Shown here piece after piece: positions 1 through 9,222 of a stretch of 64,000 nt of DNA. The stretch is taken from the NCBI GenBank assembly GCA_016186145.1, contig JACPMF010000004.1, positions 1 through 64,000 on the forward strand. Direction: 5' to 3'. How positions within the stretch are numbered: position 1 is the stretch's first letter; each line of letters opens with the position of its first letter. Made by a program: the position numbers and the translations under genes. The notes beneath the pieces were generated by a model that did no database searches, was not told the DNA's origin, and saw only the letters and a list, made by a program, of their open reading frames with translations. This DNA comes from Candidatus Sungiibacteriota bacterium. GTDB lineage: Bacteria > Patescibacteria > Paceibacteria > Sungbacterales > SURF-37.

Positions 1-131
1 CCGCTATAATCGCCCACAATAACTTTATTTCGAACCGCTTCCTGATTACGCGAGAATGTACTCAAGCCAACTCCCGCGAAAACCGCGAGAAAGGCGGCAA
101 GAATCAACAGAACGCCGAGCACGCGCCTCAT
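1..131 (-). CDS. Membrane-anchored or secreted protein, 3' part outside window
   Basis: Only the first 43 residues are visible. They start MRRVLGVLLILAAFLAVFAG, a short basic N-terminus followed by a hydrophobic segment, so a signal peptide or membrane anchor. It follows the VWA gene by 15 bp on the same strand and is probably the last visible member of the MoxR/DUF58/VWA operon, where related operons often carry a second VWA or TPR protein. No function can be assigned from this stub. Confidence 0.55.
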   Translation of the reverse strand, partial: MRRVLGVLLILAAFLAVFAGVGLSTFSRNQEAVRNKVIVGDYS

Positions 132-146
132 AGCCCTACCCCCTTC

Positions 147-1217
147 TTACGGAAGTTTAATAAAGATGATCTCAACGAGCGAGAAGCCGGTAAGCATGAC
201 GATCGATGCGAAAAGCCACTCGCGCCAAAGCGGCATGGTCGAAAAATTGGAAACAATACGGACTTTCGCCCGCTCAAACTTATCAATCTTGTCGTAATGC
301 AGCTCTACGTCTTCCGCAACCTTTGTCGCGAAATCAAAACCTCCGGTGCTGCGAACCGCATTTTTCAGCTCTTCGCGCCTCCGCTCGCCCTCTTCATCCG
401 AAACCCCGGTATCCGCGGTAGACTCAAGAACACTAAAGTAAACTCGGATACCAAGCATTCTGGTAAACTGCACCATCGTAAGCGGGTCGATACCGGCGTT
501 ATTCACGCCGTCCGTAAAAAGCACGATGATCATATTCCGCATTCGTCCGATTTTCTTCACAACGAGTTCCGGATATCTCCAATTACCCTTCTCCAAGCCT
601 TCGCGCAAAAGAAACCGGTCAATGTCATGATTCTGAAATTCCTGATCAAGCATGGAAGAAAGACAGGTAAAAATTCCTTCGCCGATTGATGTATAATTTC
701 CTACAACACCGGGATTCGCTCCCTTGATTTGCTGTTTGATAAAATCGGCATTTTGGGTAGGCCGGACCAGAATCGTTGCATCTCCGTTTTCCGGACCATA
801 ATCCTTCCCGCCGTAGACCGTGACCGTGATGAAATCGGTTGTAGCGCGTTTTTCAACAAATGGCATGGTAACCTCTTTAATCACCTCAACCGAAGAACGG
901 CCTGTTTTACTACGGGTTGTTGCGCGCATGCTGTAAGAAAAATCAAGCGAGATGCATTTGATTCTTCCCTCGATAGCGATCCCTTCCGTTGGAACACTTT
1001 TTACCGGTCCCGCGAGTGCTACAACCGCAAGAAATGCGACTGAAAGCCAAAAAATTTTCGGAACAATCCTGGTAAAAAAGAAAAGAACCGATTTTGATTT
1101 CCCGATACTGGTACTCGAAACAGATACCGCCCTCGCCCGCTCCATCCTCTTTAAGAAAAAAAAGAGGAGGAGAAACGGGACGGTCGCAAGAAGCACGAGG
1201 CTCTGCGAAAACGCCAT
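147..1217 (-). CDS. BatA-like VWA-domain membrane protein
   Basis: A 356-residue protein. Two N-terminal membrane segments (about residues 5-22 and 52-70) precede a von Willebrand A domain with a metal-binding MIDAS: DFSYS at 92-96, a Thr near 176 and FTDG at 234-237. A C-terminal membrane helix lies at about 336-354. This is the layout of BatA in MoxR/DUF58/Bat operons, which are thought to assemble or chaperone envelope proteins using a MoxR ATPase. A strong ribosome binding site (GAAAAGGAGGAG) lies just upstream of the ATG. The gene follows the BatD-like gene by 95 bp on the same strand. Confidence 0.8.
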   Translation of the reverse strand: MAFSQSLVLLATVPFLLLFFFLKRMERARAVSVSSTSIGKSKSVLFFFTRIVPKIFWLSVAFLAVVALAGPVKSVPTEGIAIEGRIKCISLDFSYSMRATTRSKTGRSSVEVIKEVTMPFVEKRATTDFITVTVYGGKDYGPENGDATILVRPTQNADFIKQQIKGANPGVVGNYTSIGEGIFTCLSSMLDQEFQNHDIDRFLLREGLEKGNWRYPELVVKKIGRMRNMIIVLFTDGVNNAGIDPLTMVQFTRMLGIRVYFSVLESTADTGVSDEEGERRREELKNAVRSTGGFDFATKVAEDVELHYDKIDKFERAKVRIVSNFSTMPLWREWLFASIVMLTGFSLVEIIFIKLP

Positions 1218-1312
1218 ATTCTCCTCCTTTTCAAAGGACGATATTTAACTTAAGCTCTACATTATTTTTAGTAAGTAGTCAACCCCTTTTAGAGATCCGG
1301 TTCTTCTTTGGG

Positions 1313-2827
1313 TTAAAAAGGCACTGGGGGCCAAACGGATTCTGAAGAAGAACGCCAGGACGACTTGCTTCGCAAAAAAGAACCGGCTTTCGAGATCATC
1401 CCCTCCGGAAGCGAAACAAATTTGTCGCCAGTCTCCGAAAGCGAGAGCGCCCGATCGCACCACCGAAGAAGATCGGTTACCGGCAAAACGTAATCCTTCC
1501 CGAACTTTTCCTCAAGCAGTGCCGCCATTTCATCGGCGCTTTTGGCCTGCGCTTCTTCATTCAGCATGCCGAGACCAGACCCTACAAGAGCAACAAGGCG
1601 TTCGCGGAAGATTTTCACCCCCCGCTCGCTCAAATTTCCGCCATTCCATACCGGATTAAGAAAGGACACGAGCTCTCGGGAGGCCCTGCGAAAAGAAACG
1701 GGTTTCACTCTTTTCGTTTTTTCTCCGCGAAAAACACCGGCTCTCCTGCCAAAGAGCAACACTGCTCCCAGAAGGAAAAACCCGATGCTGGCGGCAAAGA
1801 GTCCATAATCAAAAAAGTAGACGGTGAACGCATTCCGCTCTCTCCGCTTCGGAAACACCGGGCCGTCAAGACGCCGGTCATTTCCGGAGAGACGGGAAGC
1901 GATAAAAAATTCTGGTACGGCGGCGGAAACCGACTTCGGCTCCGCATATCCGCCGGTCGATCCTGCGCCAGCGCCTGAAGCAACATACCAGACCTTAACA
2001 GGGGGGAGCCGAACCGGTTTCCCGGCAGTCTCATAGTAAGCGATGCGATATCGGTAAAGCGCGAGAGCGTAATTTCCAGAACGAACCTCTTCGCTGCTCC
2101 GCCCAAGAACCGTAAAGGGCTTGACGTCAGGAGCTTCCGGATTGAACGCGGAATCCTTTCTTGCCTCAAGCGACTTCAGCCATCGCTTTACTTCCGCTTT
2201 CGCCGCTTCAGAAGCTTTCTCATCTTTCAAAACGCCGATAAATTGATTCAAAATCTTTACGCCATCGCTTGCGATACGGGCAGTCAATTCGACTTCTTCT
2301 CCAAGATGAAGGACTTTCGGAGAAGCAGAAACCGAAACTTTGAGCAAAACCCGCTCAACTTTCCACGGTCCGATTTTTGCTTTTTTCGTCACTACCCGTT
2401 CGCCGTCTTGCCAAGAATAGGAAACGGCGAACGCAGGAATAGCCACTAACCCGGAAAGCTTTTTGTCTTCAAGCTGAAGAACAATACTAACCGGCCGTTC
2501 GTTCACGAATGCTTCTCTGCTTCTCCAACTCGGCTGCTCGGGACCGACGTTTGCTTTTACGACCTTGAAGGGCGCCAGCTTCAGCTTTTCAGGAACAAGC
2601 TCGTCCCAATGAACATTAAAAAGCTGATCATACGCAATAACCCCGTCAAGCATAATGAGTTCTCCCGATACAAAACGTTCCGGCCGTGCGGACAGATCGA
2701 CCTCAAAAAACTTGGGAACGAACCGTTCCGCCCCCGGCTGTCTCTTGTCATCGGTTTCCGCCGCCAAAACGGAGGTGGCTGAAGCAAGAAGCAACAGTGC
2801 TCCGCAAAGCGCCCTCAACCCACCCAT
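1313..2827 (-). CDS. BatD-like secreted membrane protein
   Basis: A 504-residue protein with a signal peptide (about residues 1-22, ending TSVLA), a long extracytoplasmic beta-rich stretch, one membrane helix around residue 340 and a cytoplasmic tail of about 140 residues. Sequence similarity is not obvious by eye. The BatD-like call rests on topology and on its place between DUF58 and VWA genes in a MoxR operon. An AAAGGAGA site precedes the ATG. BatD proteins are usually also signal peptide plus long ectodomain plus a late membrane helix, so the shape fits. Confidence 0.6.
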   Translation of the reverse strand: MGGLRALCGALLLLASATSVLAAETDDKRQPGAERFVPKFFEVDLSARPERFVSGELIMLDGVIAYDQLFNVHWDELVPEKLKLAPFKVVKANVGPEQPSWRSREAFVNERPVSIVLQLEDKKLSGLVAIPAFAVSYSWQDGERVVTKKAKIGPWKVERVLLKVSVSASPKVLHLGEEVELTARIASDGVKILNQFIGVLKDEKASEAAKAEVKRWLKSLEARKDSAFNPEAPDVKPFTVLGRSSEEVRSGNYALALYRYRIAYYETAGKPVRLPPVKVWYVASGAGAGSTGGYAEPKSVSAAVPEFFIASRLSGNDRRLDGPVFPKRRERNAFTVYFFDYGLFAASIGFFLLGAVLLFGRRAGVFRGEKTKRVKPVSFRRASRELVSFLNPVWNGGNLSERGVKIFRERLVALVGSGLGMLNEEAQAKSADEMAALLEEKFGKDYVLPVTDLLRWCDRALSLSETGDKFVSLPEGMISKAGSFLRSKSSWRSSSESVWPPVPF

Positions 2828-2829
2828 GG

Positions 2830-3669
2830 CTATCTCCTTTCACGCTCTCGTGCCGCAAAAAACTCCTCAAAGGCCTCGTCCCAATCTTCCCGGGAAGCAG
2901 AGGCGCTGACAGCAATAAAGGGCAGATTCAGCGAGCGGAATACGCCTTCAATTTCATTTCCATTCGCGGAGCCGGAAACAAAACAGCGCTCTCCCGACTC
3001 GGATGAATAAAGAAGAATGTCTCCAAAAAACCATGGAAGCCTGCCTTCTCGCGCATCCGCCACAACAACGGGGACGATATCAAGACCGGAAATCAGGCAC
3101 CGCCTCAACTCTTCTTTGAAATCTCCCGTGTCATACCAGTCTGAAAATACGAAAGTGATCTGGGGTTTCCGGCCCATGGTACGAAGATATTCAAACAGTT
3201 TCGCCGGCCTCGTTGGAGGAACAGCGGCGGGAAGAATGGAAAGATCGGCAAGCCGCTTTCGGGCCCTTACGCTACCGCTCAACGGCGGGAGATACGAGTC
3301 AACCTTCGAAGACCAAAGAAGAAATCCAACCTCGTTTGCGCCTTCCGAAAACCCCTCAGCAAGTTCACTGACGATTGCAAGCATCGCCAACCGTCGCGTC
3401 TCGTCTCCGAGGCTCGCTTCCATTGACGGAGTCCAGTCAAGCGCAAAGAGAATCCGCAGAGTGCGCTCCGCTCGCTTTACCCGAAGAAAAAATCTTTTAT
3501 AAAGAGCGCTTCGCAGCGGATCAAAAGATGAGGAGGCAGGATGGTCTCCGGGCTGGAGCCGCCTTACCTCCTCAAGGTCGAAACCAACAAGCTCTTTTTG
3601 GTTTGACGGAAAACGCCCGGTTACCGATGTCTCTGCAAACCTCTTGAGCCGAAGCCGCGTTCTCTTCAC
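2830..3669 (-). CDS. DUF58 family protein
   Basis: A 279-residue soluble protein with the DUF58 core: R.L.PGDHPASSSFD around residue 37, then a basic stretch before LFALDWTPSM (residues 94-103), a degenerate VWA-like DxSxS in which the first Ser is Thr-like. DUF58 proteins partner MoxR AAA+ ATPases. The start is GTG at 3669; its GTGA overlap with the moxR stop (3666-3668) implies translational coupling, and GGAG lies upstream. No membrane helix is present. Confidence 0.75.
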   Translation of the reverse strand: MKRTRLRLKRFAETSVTGRFPSNQKELVGFDLEEVRRLQPGDHPASSSFDPLRSALYKRFFLRVKRAERTLRILFALDWTPSMEASLGDETRRLAMLAIVSELAEGFSEGANEVGFLLWSSKVDSYLPPLSGSVRARKRLADLSILPAAVPPTRPAKLFEYLRTMGRKPQITFVFSDWYDTGDFKEELRRCLISGLDIVPVVVADAREGRLPWFFGDILLYSSESGERCFVSGSANGNEIEGVFRSLNLPFIAVSASASREDWDEAFEEFFAARERERR

Positions 3670-4673
3670 GGCGAACTCCGTGATACCGGGACGCTCGCGA
3701 GGGCGGCCGCAATAACTTTATCGTTAGTTAGGCCCTTGCCCACGGCATCGGTATTCAAAAAGAACTTGCCGCGAAGAGCGGGATACGCCGCCTGCTTCAC
3801 ATGCCGCGGCAGCACCACAGACTCGCCTTCCAAAAAAGCGTAAATCCGGCTTACCGTCTTAATGTCCTCAACACCGCGAACCGACGGGCTCGCCGGCATG
3901 CCGTTGATATCAAGAACAACGAAACCGGACTTGCGAATCCACTCGACAATTGCGCTTGCATACTCGACAAGCCAAGAACCCTCGTGAAAGTACGGGCGAT
4001 ACCAGTCAAAAATTCTGCCGGCGTACTCCAGAAGCTCCTCTGGCGTGAAAACCTTCTCAATCACGATCTCGCGCATCTTGCGATCTTCGGACGAGGCCGC
4101 GATTTTAAGGAGTTCAATATGGACAGGAAAATCGACACGAATCTTCACCAGGAAACGCTCGGCGAGCGCTTCGGGAATTTGGTACGTTCCGGTCGTCTCA
4201 ATCGGATTAATGTCGGCTACCACGAAACGAAAATCAGGGAGACGGACAAGATCGCCTCGATAAGAAGAAACCCCTTCTTCCATGGCCGACATGAGATAGC
4301 TTTGGGTTTTTTCCGCTCCGCGGTTAAGCTCGTTTGCAAAGAAAATTTCTGCATCAAGAAGCGGGCCGGGATCGATCCGCAGCCCCACTTCATGAGGCGA
4401 AACGGTGTGCGTCAGGTCATCTGGCATAAGGTTTGCATTAAATGGCAGCTTTCTAAAACGAGCTGAGACAACCGCGGCAATCGCCTCGATTGTCGTGGTC
4501 TTGCCAAGCCCCGGAGCGGACTCTACGAGAGCGTGCCCCTTGCCAAGCATCGCGACAAACGCATCGCGGACGAAATCATCGAGACCAATCACCACTTTCC
4601 CGATTTCTTTTCTTGCGCGCGAATATTTCTCCTGGAATTCTTCACACATGCGGCGGAAATCTGCCTCATCCAT
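3666..4673 (-). CDS. MoxR-family AAA+ ATPase
   Basis: A 335-residue AAA+ ATPase, first gene of the minus-strand operon. Walker A is APGLGKTT at 53-60. The usual MoxR Walker B ADEINR reads ANELNR here (residues 113-118), so the Mg-coordinating Asp is Asn114; codon AAC was checked on the minus strand. Sensor 1 (NPIETTGTY) and the C-terminal lid are present. MoxR ATPases act as chaperones for VWA partner proteins encoded next door. The ATG is preceded by AAGGAGAAG. The Asp-to-Asn change may weaken hydrolysis; see findings. Confidence 0.85.
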   Translation of the reverse strand: MDEADFRRMCEEFQEKYSRARKEIGKVVIGLDDFVRDAFVAMLGKGHALVESAPGLGKTTTIEAIAAVVSARFRKLPFNANLMPDDLTHTVSPHEVGLRIDPGPLLDAEIFFANELNRGAEKTQSYLMSAMEEGVSSYRGDLVRLPDFRFVVADINPIETTGTYQIPEALAERFLVKIRVDFPVHIELLKIAASSEDRKMREIVIEKVFTPEELLEYAGRIFDWYRPYFHEGSWLVEYASAIVEWIRKSGFVVLDINGMPASPSVRGVEDIKTVSRIYAFLEGESVVLPRHVKQAAYPALRGKFFLNTDAVGKGLTNDKVIAAALASVPVSRSSP

Positions 4674-4790
4674 GGCCTTCTCCTTCTTTCAATGTTTTTT
4701 CAAAGTGCTCCCTTGTGAAAAAGCCCCGGAAGGACCCAAAAGAGGCGGCGAAAAGCCGGCTCCTTAGGGATAGAGTCGACTCCTCCGCGA

Positions 4791-4853
4791 CTTACAACTT
4801 ACAACCCGCGACTCACAACTTGTTGTTGGTCGTTAGTTGTTGGTTGTTAGTCA
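4791..4853. repeat. Imperfect inverted repeat, CAAC/GTTG words
   Basis: Low-complexity arms of TTACAAC-type words on the left and GTTGTTGG-type words on the right can fold into a long imperfect hairpin. It lies between the divergent moxR operon and dprA. A similar word composition occurs at 27579-27640. Confidence 0.5.
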
Positions 4854-4935
4854 CGAAGGTTTGCCCTTTCCTTTCCAGGACCCTTTGAACAAGGTTATTT
4901 GCCACAAGCATACCCCAACATACGGTTATGTCAAC

Positions 4936-5054
4936 CCCGTTAGAAGTAGTGCGCGTGCTCGTGGATTCATCGATATGCATTACTACCGGATGTATTTACC
5001 AGCTTCGTTTTATCGGTTTTGTGAAAAGAATTCGCGCACGCGACTTCTAACGGG
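4936..5054. mobile_element. MITE-like palindromic element A (CCCGTTAGA family)
   Basis: A 119-bp element. Its terminal inverted repeats begin CCCGTTAGAAGT and end ACTTCTAACGGG, and the similarity continues inward (GCGCGTGC / GCGCACGC). It is flanked by a perfect 6-bp direct repeat GTCAAC (4930-4935 and 5055-5060), consistent with a target-site duplication. It has no coding capacity. The rest of the 446-bp moxR-dprA gap holds only the repeat at 4791-4853 and presumably the two divergent promoters, which I could not place confidently. Confidence 0.75.
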
Positions 5055-5119
5055 GTCAACCCATCCCCGTCATCCTTGTTGCTTCCCAAACCCGCATATT
5101 GTATAGGTATGAATAACCA

Positions 5120-6217
5120 ATGACAAAAGACAGCGACCAGAAAAAATTTCTCAATGCCCTGCTTTCAATTCCTGGAGTCGGGTACGATACGATCCAAAAA
5201 ATAAAAGAGCGATTCCACTCTTATGAGAAAGCGTGGAATGCGTCCGGAGGAAAACTGACGAGCGCGGCAGTCGATGAAAAAACGGCCGACGCCATTGAGC
5301 GCGGAAAGAAAACAATCAATCCGGACCAAGAAATGCTGCGGCTTGAGAAAACAAAGATTATCCTTTTAGAAAAAGATGATCCCGCTTTCCCGAAAATCCT
5401 CCGGGAAATACCGTCGCCTCCGCTTTGGCTCTATAAAAAAGGGGCTGTTCCGGAAGATGAAGAAATGGTCGCAATTGTCGGCAGTAGAAAAGCAACATCA
5501 TATGGAAAAGAAGCAACGGGAAAAATTATCTCCGGGCTTGCGGCAAAAACGTCGGTGGCCGTCATAAGCGGCCTTGCAATAGGAATTGACGGAGAAGCGC
5601 ACCGCGCCGCAATCAAACACGGCCTTCGCACCATTGCCGTTATCGGCACGGGGCTTGATGAGAACTCGTTTTTTCCGCCTCAGCACTTAACGCTTGCGCG
5701 TGAAATTGTAGAACGGGGCGGAGCAATACTTTCCGAATATCCGCTTGGCATGCCGGCCCTCAAACAAAACTTTGTACAAAGAAACCGGCTCATCGCCGGA
5801 CTTGCAAAAGGGACGCTCGTAATCGAGGCGGCTGAAAAATCGGGGGCCCTCATTACCGCTCGTTTTGCCCTTGAACAGGGAAAATCGGTGATGGCGGTTC
5901 CCGGATCGATCTTCTCTCCGTATTCAATCGGAACGAATTCTCTTATTCGGGAAGGAGCCCGCGTCGTTATCTCGGCCGATGACGTAATAGACGAGTTGAA
6001 TCTCGAAACCAAGGCCGAAGACATCCGGACAAACAATAAAAACCGGTTGACAGATGATAAAGAAAAGACTATTTATGAAAGCTTGGACAGGCCGCTAAAA
6101 CTCGACGAACTTATTGAAAAACTCAATTTTCCCCTTTCCGATATTATTTCCGGTCTTTCAATGCTAGAATTGAAAGGAATGGTCAAGAACGTCGGCGGAG
6201 AGTGGATCAGAATGTGA
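5120..6217 (+). CDS. dprA: DNA-processing protein DprA
   Basis: A 365-residue protein. An N-terminal helix-hairpin-helix (LLSIPGVGYDTIQKI) is followed by the Rossmann-type DprA domain with GSRKATSYG and SGLAIGIDGEAHRAA. A C-terminal winged-helix tail (LDELIEKL onward) completes the family layout. DprA loads RecA onto incoming single-stranded DNA during natural transformation. No Shine-Dalgarno is visible; ATG 5120 is the first start. topA follows after 58 bp on the same strand, a common dprA-topA arrangement. Confidence 0.95.
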   Translation: MTKDSDQKKFLNALLSIPGVGYDTIQKIKERFHSYEKAWNASGGKLTSAAVDEKTADAIERGKKTINPDQEMLRLEKTKIILLEKDDPAFPKILREIPSPPLWLYKKGAVPEDEEMVAIVGSRKATSYGKEATGKIISGLAAKTSVAVISGLAIGIDGEAHRAAIKHGLRTIAVIGTGLDENSFFPPQHLTLAREIVERGGAILSEYPLGMPALKQNFVQRNRLIAGLAKGTLVIEAAEKSGALITARFALEQGKSVMAVPGSIFSPYSIGTNSLIREGARVVISADDVIDELNLETKAEDIRTNNKNRLTDDKEKTIYESLDRPLKLDELIEKLNFPLSDIISGLSMLELKGMVKNVGGEWIRM

Positions 6218-6275
6218 GCGCAAAATCAAAACACAAAAATTAAACACAAAAATTTTACATTTTTGAATTTATTTT

Positions 6276-8513
6276 ATGAAGCTCCTCATTGTCGAATCTC
6301 CCGCTAAAGCAAAAACTATTTCAAAATATCTGCATGGAGAATATACCGTCCGCGCAAGCATCGGGCATATTCGAGATTTACCAAAATCAAACAAAAAAGC
6401 CATAGACGTAGCCGCCGGTTTTATTCCCCACTACGAAATTGTAAAAGGAAAAGAGCGGGTCGTGGACGAGCTTTCCTCTCTTTCGAAGGAAGCCGATGAG
6501 ATAGTACTGGCAACCGACCCTGATCGCGAAGGAGAGGCCATCGCGTGGCATGTAGCCCAGGCTCTTGGCCTTGAAAACTCTAAGCCCGCCCCTCAGGTCC
6601 CGAACCCCGGGTCGAGGAAAACCCCAAACCCCAAACCGAAAGTGGAGCGAGTTGTTTTCAACGAAATAACCCAACGAGCTGTTCAAGAAGCAATGACCCA
6701 TCCGCGTTCAATAGATATGAAGCTCGTTAGCGCCCAACAAGCGCGCAGAGTTCTCGATCGCCTCTTCGGGTACGACCTCTCCGGCCTCATATGGAAAAAA
6801 GTCCGTTACGGTCTTTCTGCGGGCCGGGTGCAATCGCCCGCACTTCGCATTATTGTCGAGCGCGAACGGGAAATCCGCGCCTTCGTACCGGAAGACTACT
6901 GGGTCATCTCCGGACAGTTCCAAACACCCCGGAAAGAAATTCTTGTTCTCATGTGCGCCGAAGAACCGAAAACCGAGAAAGAGGCCCTGCGCATAGTCAG
7001 CGCCGCAAAAGAAGGCTCATGGCATATTATTTCCGTGACGGAAACAGAAACGAAACGCTCACCGCGACCGCCCTTTATAACCTCAACTCTCCAACAGACC
7101 GCAAGTTCTCGTTTTGGGTTCTCTCCTTCATACACCATGTCAATTGCGCAAAAGCTCTATGAACAAGGGCATATCAGCTATATGCGGACCGACAGCCCGA
7201 TTTTAAGCCAGGACGCCCTACCCGCGATTTACGCCGAAATTGAAAAAGCATATGGCGCCAACTTTCTTTTGCCGAGAACCTACACCGCAAAGTCAAAAAC
7301 GGCCCAGGAGGCGCATGAAGCAATCAGGCCGAGCAATATAAAAGCAAAAACAGCAGGGTCGACTCCCGAACAAAAAAAACTTTATGCGCTCATTCGCGAA
7401 CGAACTCTCGCCTCACAGATGGCGGACGCAAAAATTCTTCGAACAAAAATATCAGCCAACATCGCCGAATCCAAAGAATCAATACCGGATTTTTCGATAA
7501 ACGGCAGTATCATGGCTTTTCCGGGATGGCTGCAGGCCGACCAAACAGCCAAAGGCGAGGAACTTGAACTTCCGAAATTGAAGGAGGGTGACCCGCTTAT
7601 ACTGCAAGACATCGCGAGTGAAGCAAAAAAAACAGAACCGCCGGCGCGTTATACAGAGGCCGGACTCGTAAAAGAACTTGAACGGCGAGAAATCGGGCGC
7701 CCTTCAACCTACGCAACGATATTAAAAACCCTTCAGGACCGCGGCTATGTAGAAAAATTGGGCAGGGCGTTAAAACCAACGGACACCGGCGAGGTGGTAA
7801 GCACGTTCCTCGAAGAAAATTTTTCTTCTTATATCAGCGACTCTTTCACGGCGGAAATGGAAAATGACTTGGACGAAATTGCCGACGGTAAACGAGAGTA
7901 CGCCAAAACCCTGCGTGATTTTTACGGCCCGTTCACGAAGGAGGTTAAATCAAAAGAGAAAATAGCAAAGCTCACAAACCTCGGAGAAGCTCCGAAAGAA
8001 TTCCCCTGCCCGGTCTGCGGGAGCCCTATGATAATAAAACTTTCCCGGACCGGAAAATTCTTGAGCTGCAGCCGCTTCCCAAAGTGTCATGGCGCAAGGA
8101 AAATAGATGGCACGGTGCTCGAAGCGCCGAAAGAAACCGGCGAGATGTGCCCTGAATGCACGGAAGGCAAACTGATTGAACGCGAAGGACGTTTCGGAAA
8201 ATTCATCTCTTGCAGCAACTATCCAAAATGCAAATACATTAAAAAGAGCGCCGAGGAAGAGGCGCGGGCAAAAACCGGAGTCCAATGCCCGAAGTGCAAA
8301 GACGGTGAAATCGTTGAACGAAGGGGCCGCTTTGGACCGTTTTTCAGCTGTTCAAATTATCCAAAATGCGACTTCGCCATAAAAGCGCGGCCAACCGGAA
8401 CCGTTTGTCCGCTTTGCAGTTCGCTCATGATGGAAGGAACCAAAACAATTCCTGAAAGATGTAGCAGCAAAAATTGTCCGAATCACAATCCACACTTGGC
8501 TCAAAAAACTTAG
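6276..8513 (+). CDS. topA: DNA topoisomerase I
   Basis: A 745-residue type IA topoisomerase. It has the Toprim motif VESPAKAKTI, the acidic triad DPDREGE at 81-87, and catalytic Tyr302 in ISYMRTDS. Four C-terminal CxxC zinc-ribbon modules follow, three of them of the form CP.C...SCSNYPKC. A proline/lysine-rich stretch at residues 101-122 interrupts the Toprim domain between AIAWHVAQALGLE and VERVVFNE; it looks like a small lineage-specific insertion. No Shine-Dalgarno is visible before the ATG. It relaxes negative supercoils behind polymerases. Confidence 0.97.
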   Translation: MKLLIVESPAKAKTISKYLHGEYTVRASIGHIRDLPKSNKKAIDVAAGFIPHYEIVKGKERVVDELSSLSKEADEIVLATDPDREGEAIAWHVAQALGLENSKPAPQVPNPGSRKTPNPKPKVERVVFNEITQRAVQEAMTHPRSIDMKLVSAQQARRVLDRLFGYDLSGLIWKKVRYGLSAGRVQSPALRIIVEREREIRAFVPEDYWVISGQFQTPRKEILVLMCAEEPKTEKEALRIVSAAKEGSWHIISVTETETKRSPRPPFITSTLQQTASSRFGFSPSYTMSIAQKLYEQGHISYMRTDSPILSQDALPAIYAEIEKAYGANFLLPRTYTAKSKTAQEAHEAIRPSNIKAKTAGSTPEQKKLYALIRERTLASQMADAKILRTKISANIAESKESIPDFSINGSIMAFPGWLQADQTAKGEELELPKLKEGDPLILQDIASEAKKTEPPARYTEAGLVKELERREIGRPSTYATILKTLQDRGYVEKLGRALKPTDTGEVVSTFLEENFSSYISDSFTAEMENDLDEIADGKREYAKTLRDFYGPFTKEVKSKEKIAKLTNLGEAPKEFPCPVCGSPMIIKLSRTGKFLSCSRFPKCHGARKIDGTVLEAPKETGEMCPECTEGKLIEREGRFGKFISCSNYPKCKYIKKSAEEEARAKTGVQCPKCKDGEIVERRGRFGPFFSCSNYPKCDFAIKARPTGTVCPLCSSLMMEGTKTIPERCSSKNCPNHNPHLAQKT

Positions 8514-8525
8514 AAAAAATTTTGT

Positions 8526-8557
8526 GTCAAAAATCTTGCTATAGCAGGATTTTTGAC
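8526..8557. terminator. Hairpin downstream of topA
   Basis: A perfect stem GTCAAAAATC / GATTTTTGAC with inner TGCTATAGCA. It lies 12 bp after the topA stop and has A/T-rich flanks on both sides, so it could act in either direction. Confidence 0.6.
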
Positions 8558-8591
8558 CACTGAAAATTTTGCTGTGGGATAAATAGAAAAA

Positions 8592-8608
8592 CGCCCGATA
8601 AATGGGCG
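8592..8608 (-). terminator. Rho-independent terminator, minus strand
   Basis: The stem CGCCC / GGGCG is followed on the minus strand by TTTTTC. It is the second of two tandem terminators behind the small zinc-ribbon gene at 8694. Confidence 0.65.
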
Positions 8609-8671
8609 CTTTGTGACTTTTATGTCCGTTCCAGACGTGACGGAATTTGATTTCTCCTTGATTCAAGAAAA

Positions 8672-8688
8672 AACGCCCCTCGGGCGTT
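8672..8688 (-). terminator. Rho-independent terminator, minus strand
   Basis: AACGCCC-CTC-GGGCGTT followed on the minus strand by a run of T. It sits 6 bp after the stop of the gene at 8694-8912. Confidence 0.8.
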
Positions 8689-8693
8689 TTCGA

Positions 8694-8912
8694 CTATCGA
8701 GACAACACAAACCCTTTCCATTCGTCGCTTAGTCCCCCGCCAAGCTCGGGCGGAAAGACAACCATTCGGCTTCTGTCGGCATACTTACGAAGATAGCCCT
8801 CATAAGAAACCTCTTCAGTGTAACCGCATCGGGTATTTGTACAGCGCGCACCACGAGCCCTCGCATCATGAACTAAATACCATTCTTGGCATCTCGGACA
8901 ACGATCAGTCAT
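8694..8912 (-). CDS. Small zinc-ribbon protein
   Basis: 72 residues. It has CPRC at 5-8 and CTNTRC at 24-29, a four-Cys zinc ribbon, then a charged tail. GGGAG precedes the ATG. It is the last gene of a three-gene minus-strand set with the queuosine-salvage-like gene. The function is unknown; zinc ribbons of this size commonly bind nucleic acid or a partner protein. Confidence 0.6.
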   Translation of the reverse strand: MTDRCPRCQEWYLVHDARARGARCTNTRCGYTEEVSYEGYLRKYADRSRMVVFPPELGGGLSDEWKGFVLSR

Positions 8913-8927
8913 GGCATCTCCCGACTT

Positions 8928-9209
8928 TCACTTTCCATCGCCGACAAAATGCCTCACGAACTTTATGAAAAACGCTTTCTGACGAGCGGCCGTCATAAGA
9001 AGAAGATGATATTTCTTTGCATCGAGGGGGCCCGGCTCCAATCCAAGCGCCTTAGGAATGACAAAATCACACCCCAAAACCGGACAGTAGTTCAACTCTC
9101 CACAGCCGAAATTATTGTCGAGTTCCTCATCATAAACCCTTTCCAGTGGCTGGGGGTTTGAATGACGACCACAGTGACCTCGAGTGCCACCCACAGTTAT
9201 CCTGACCAT
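8928..9209 (-). CDS. Small Cys-containing protein of unknown function
   Basis: 93 residues from the ATG at 9209, which has GGGGGGAG just upstream; an alternative ATG lies at 9221. The open frame extends further upstream, but that part overlaps the C-terminus of the preceding gene and is unlikely to be used. Cys and His residues (CGRH, CGELNYC.VLGC) suggest metal binding. It lies between a DUF2419-like gene and a zinc-ribbon gene on the same strand. I do not recognise the family. Confidence 0.5.
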   Translation of the reverse strand: MVRITVGGTRGHCGRHSNPQPLERVYDEELDNNFGCGELNYCPVLGCDFVIPKALGLEPGPLDAKKYHLLLMTAARQKAFFIKFVRHFVGDGK

Positions 9210-9222
9210 CACTCCCCCCATT

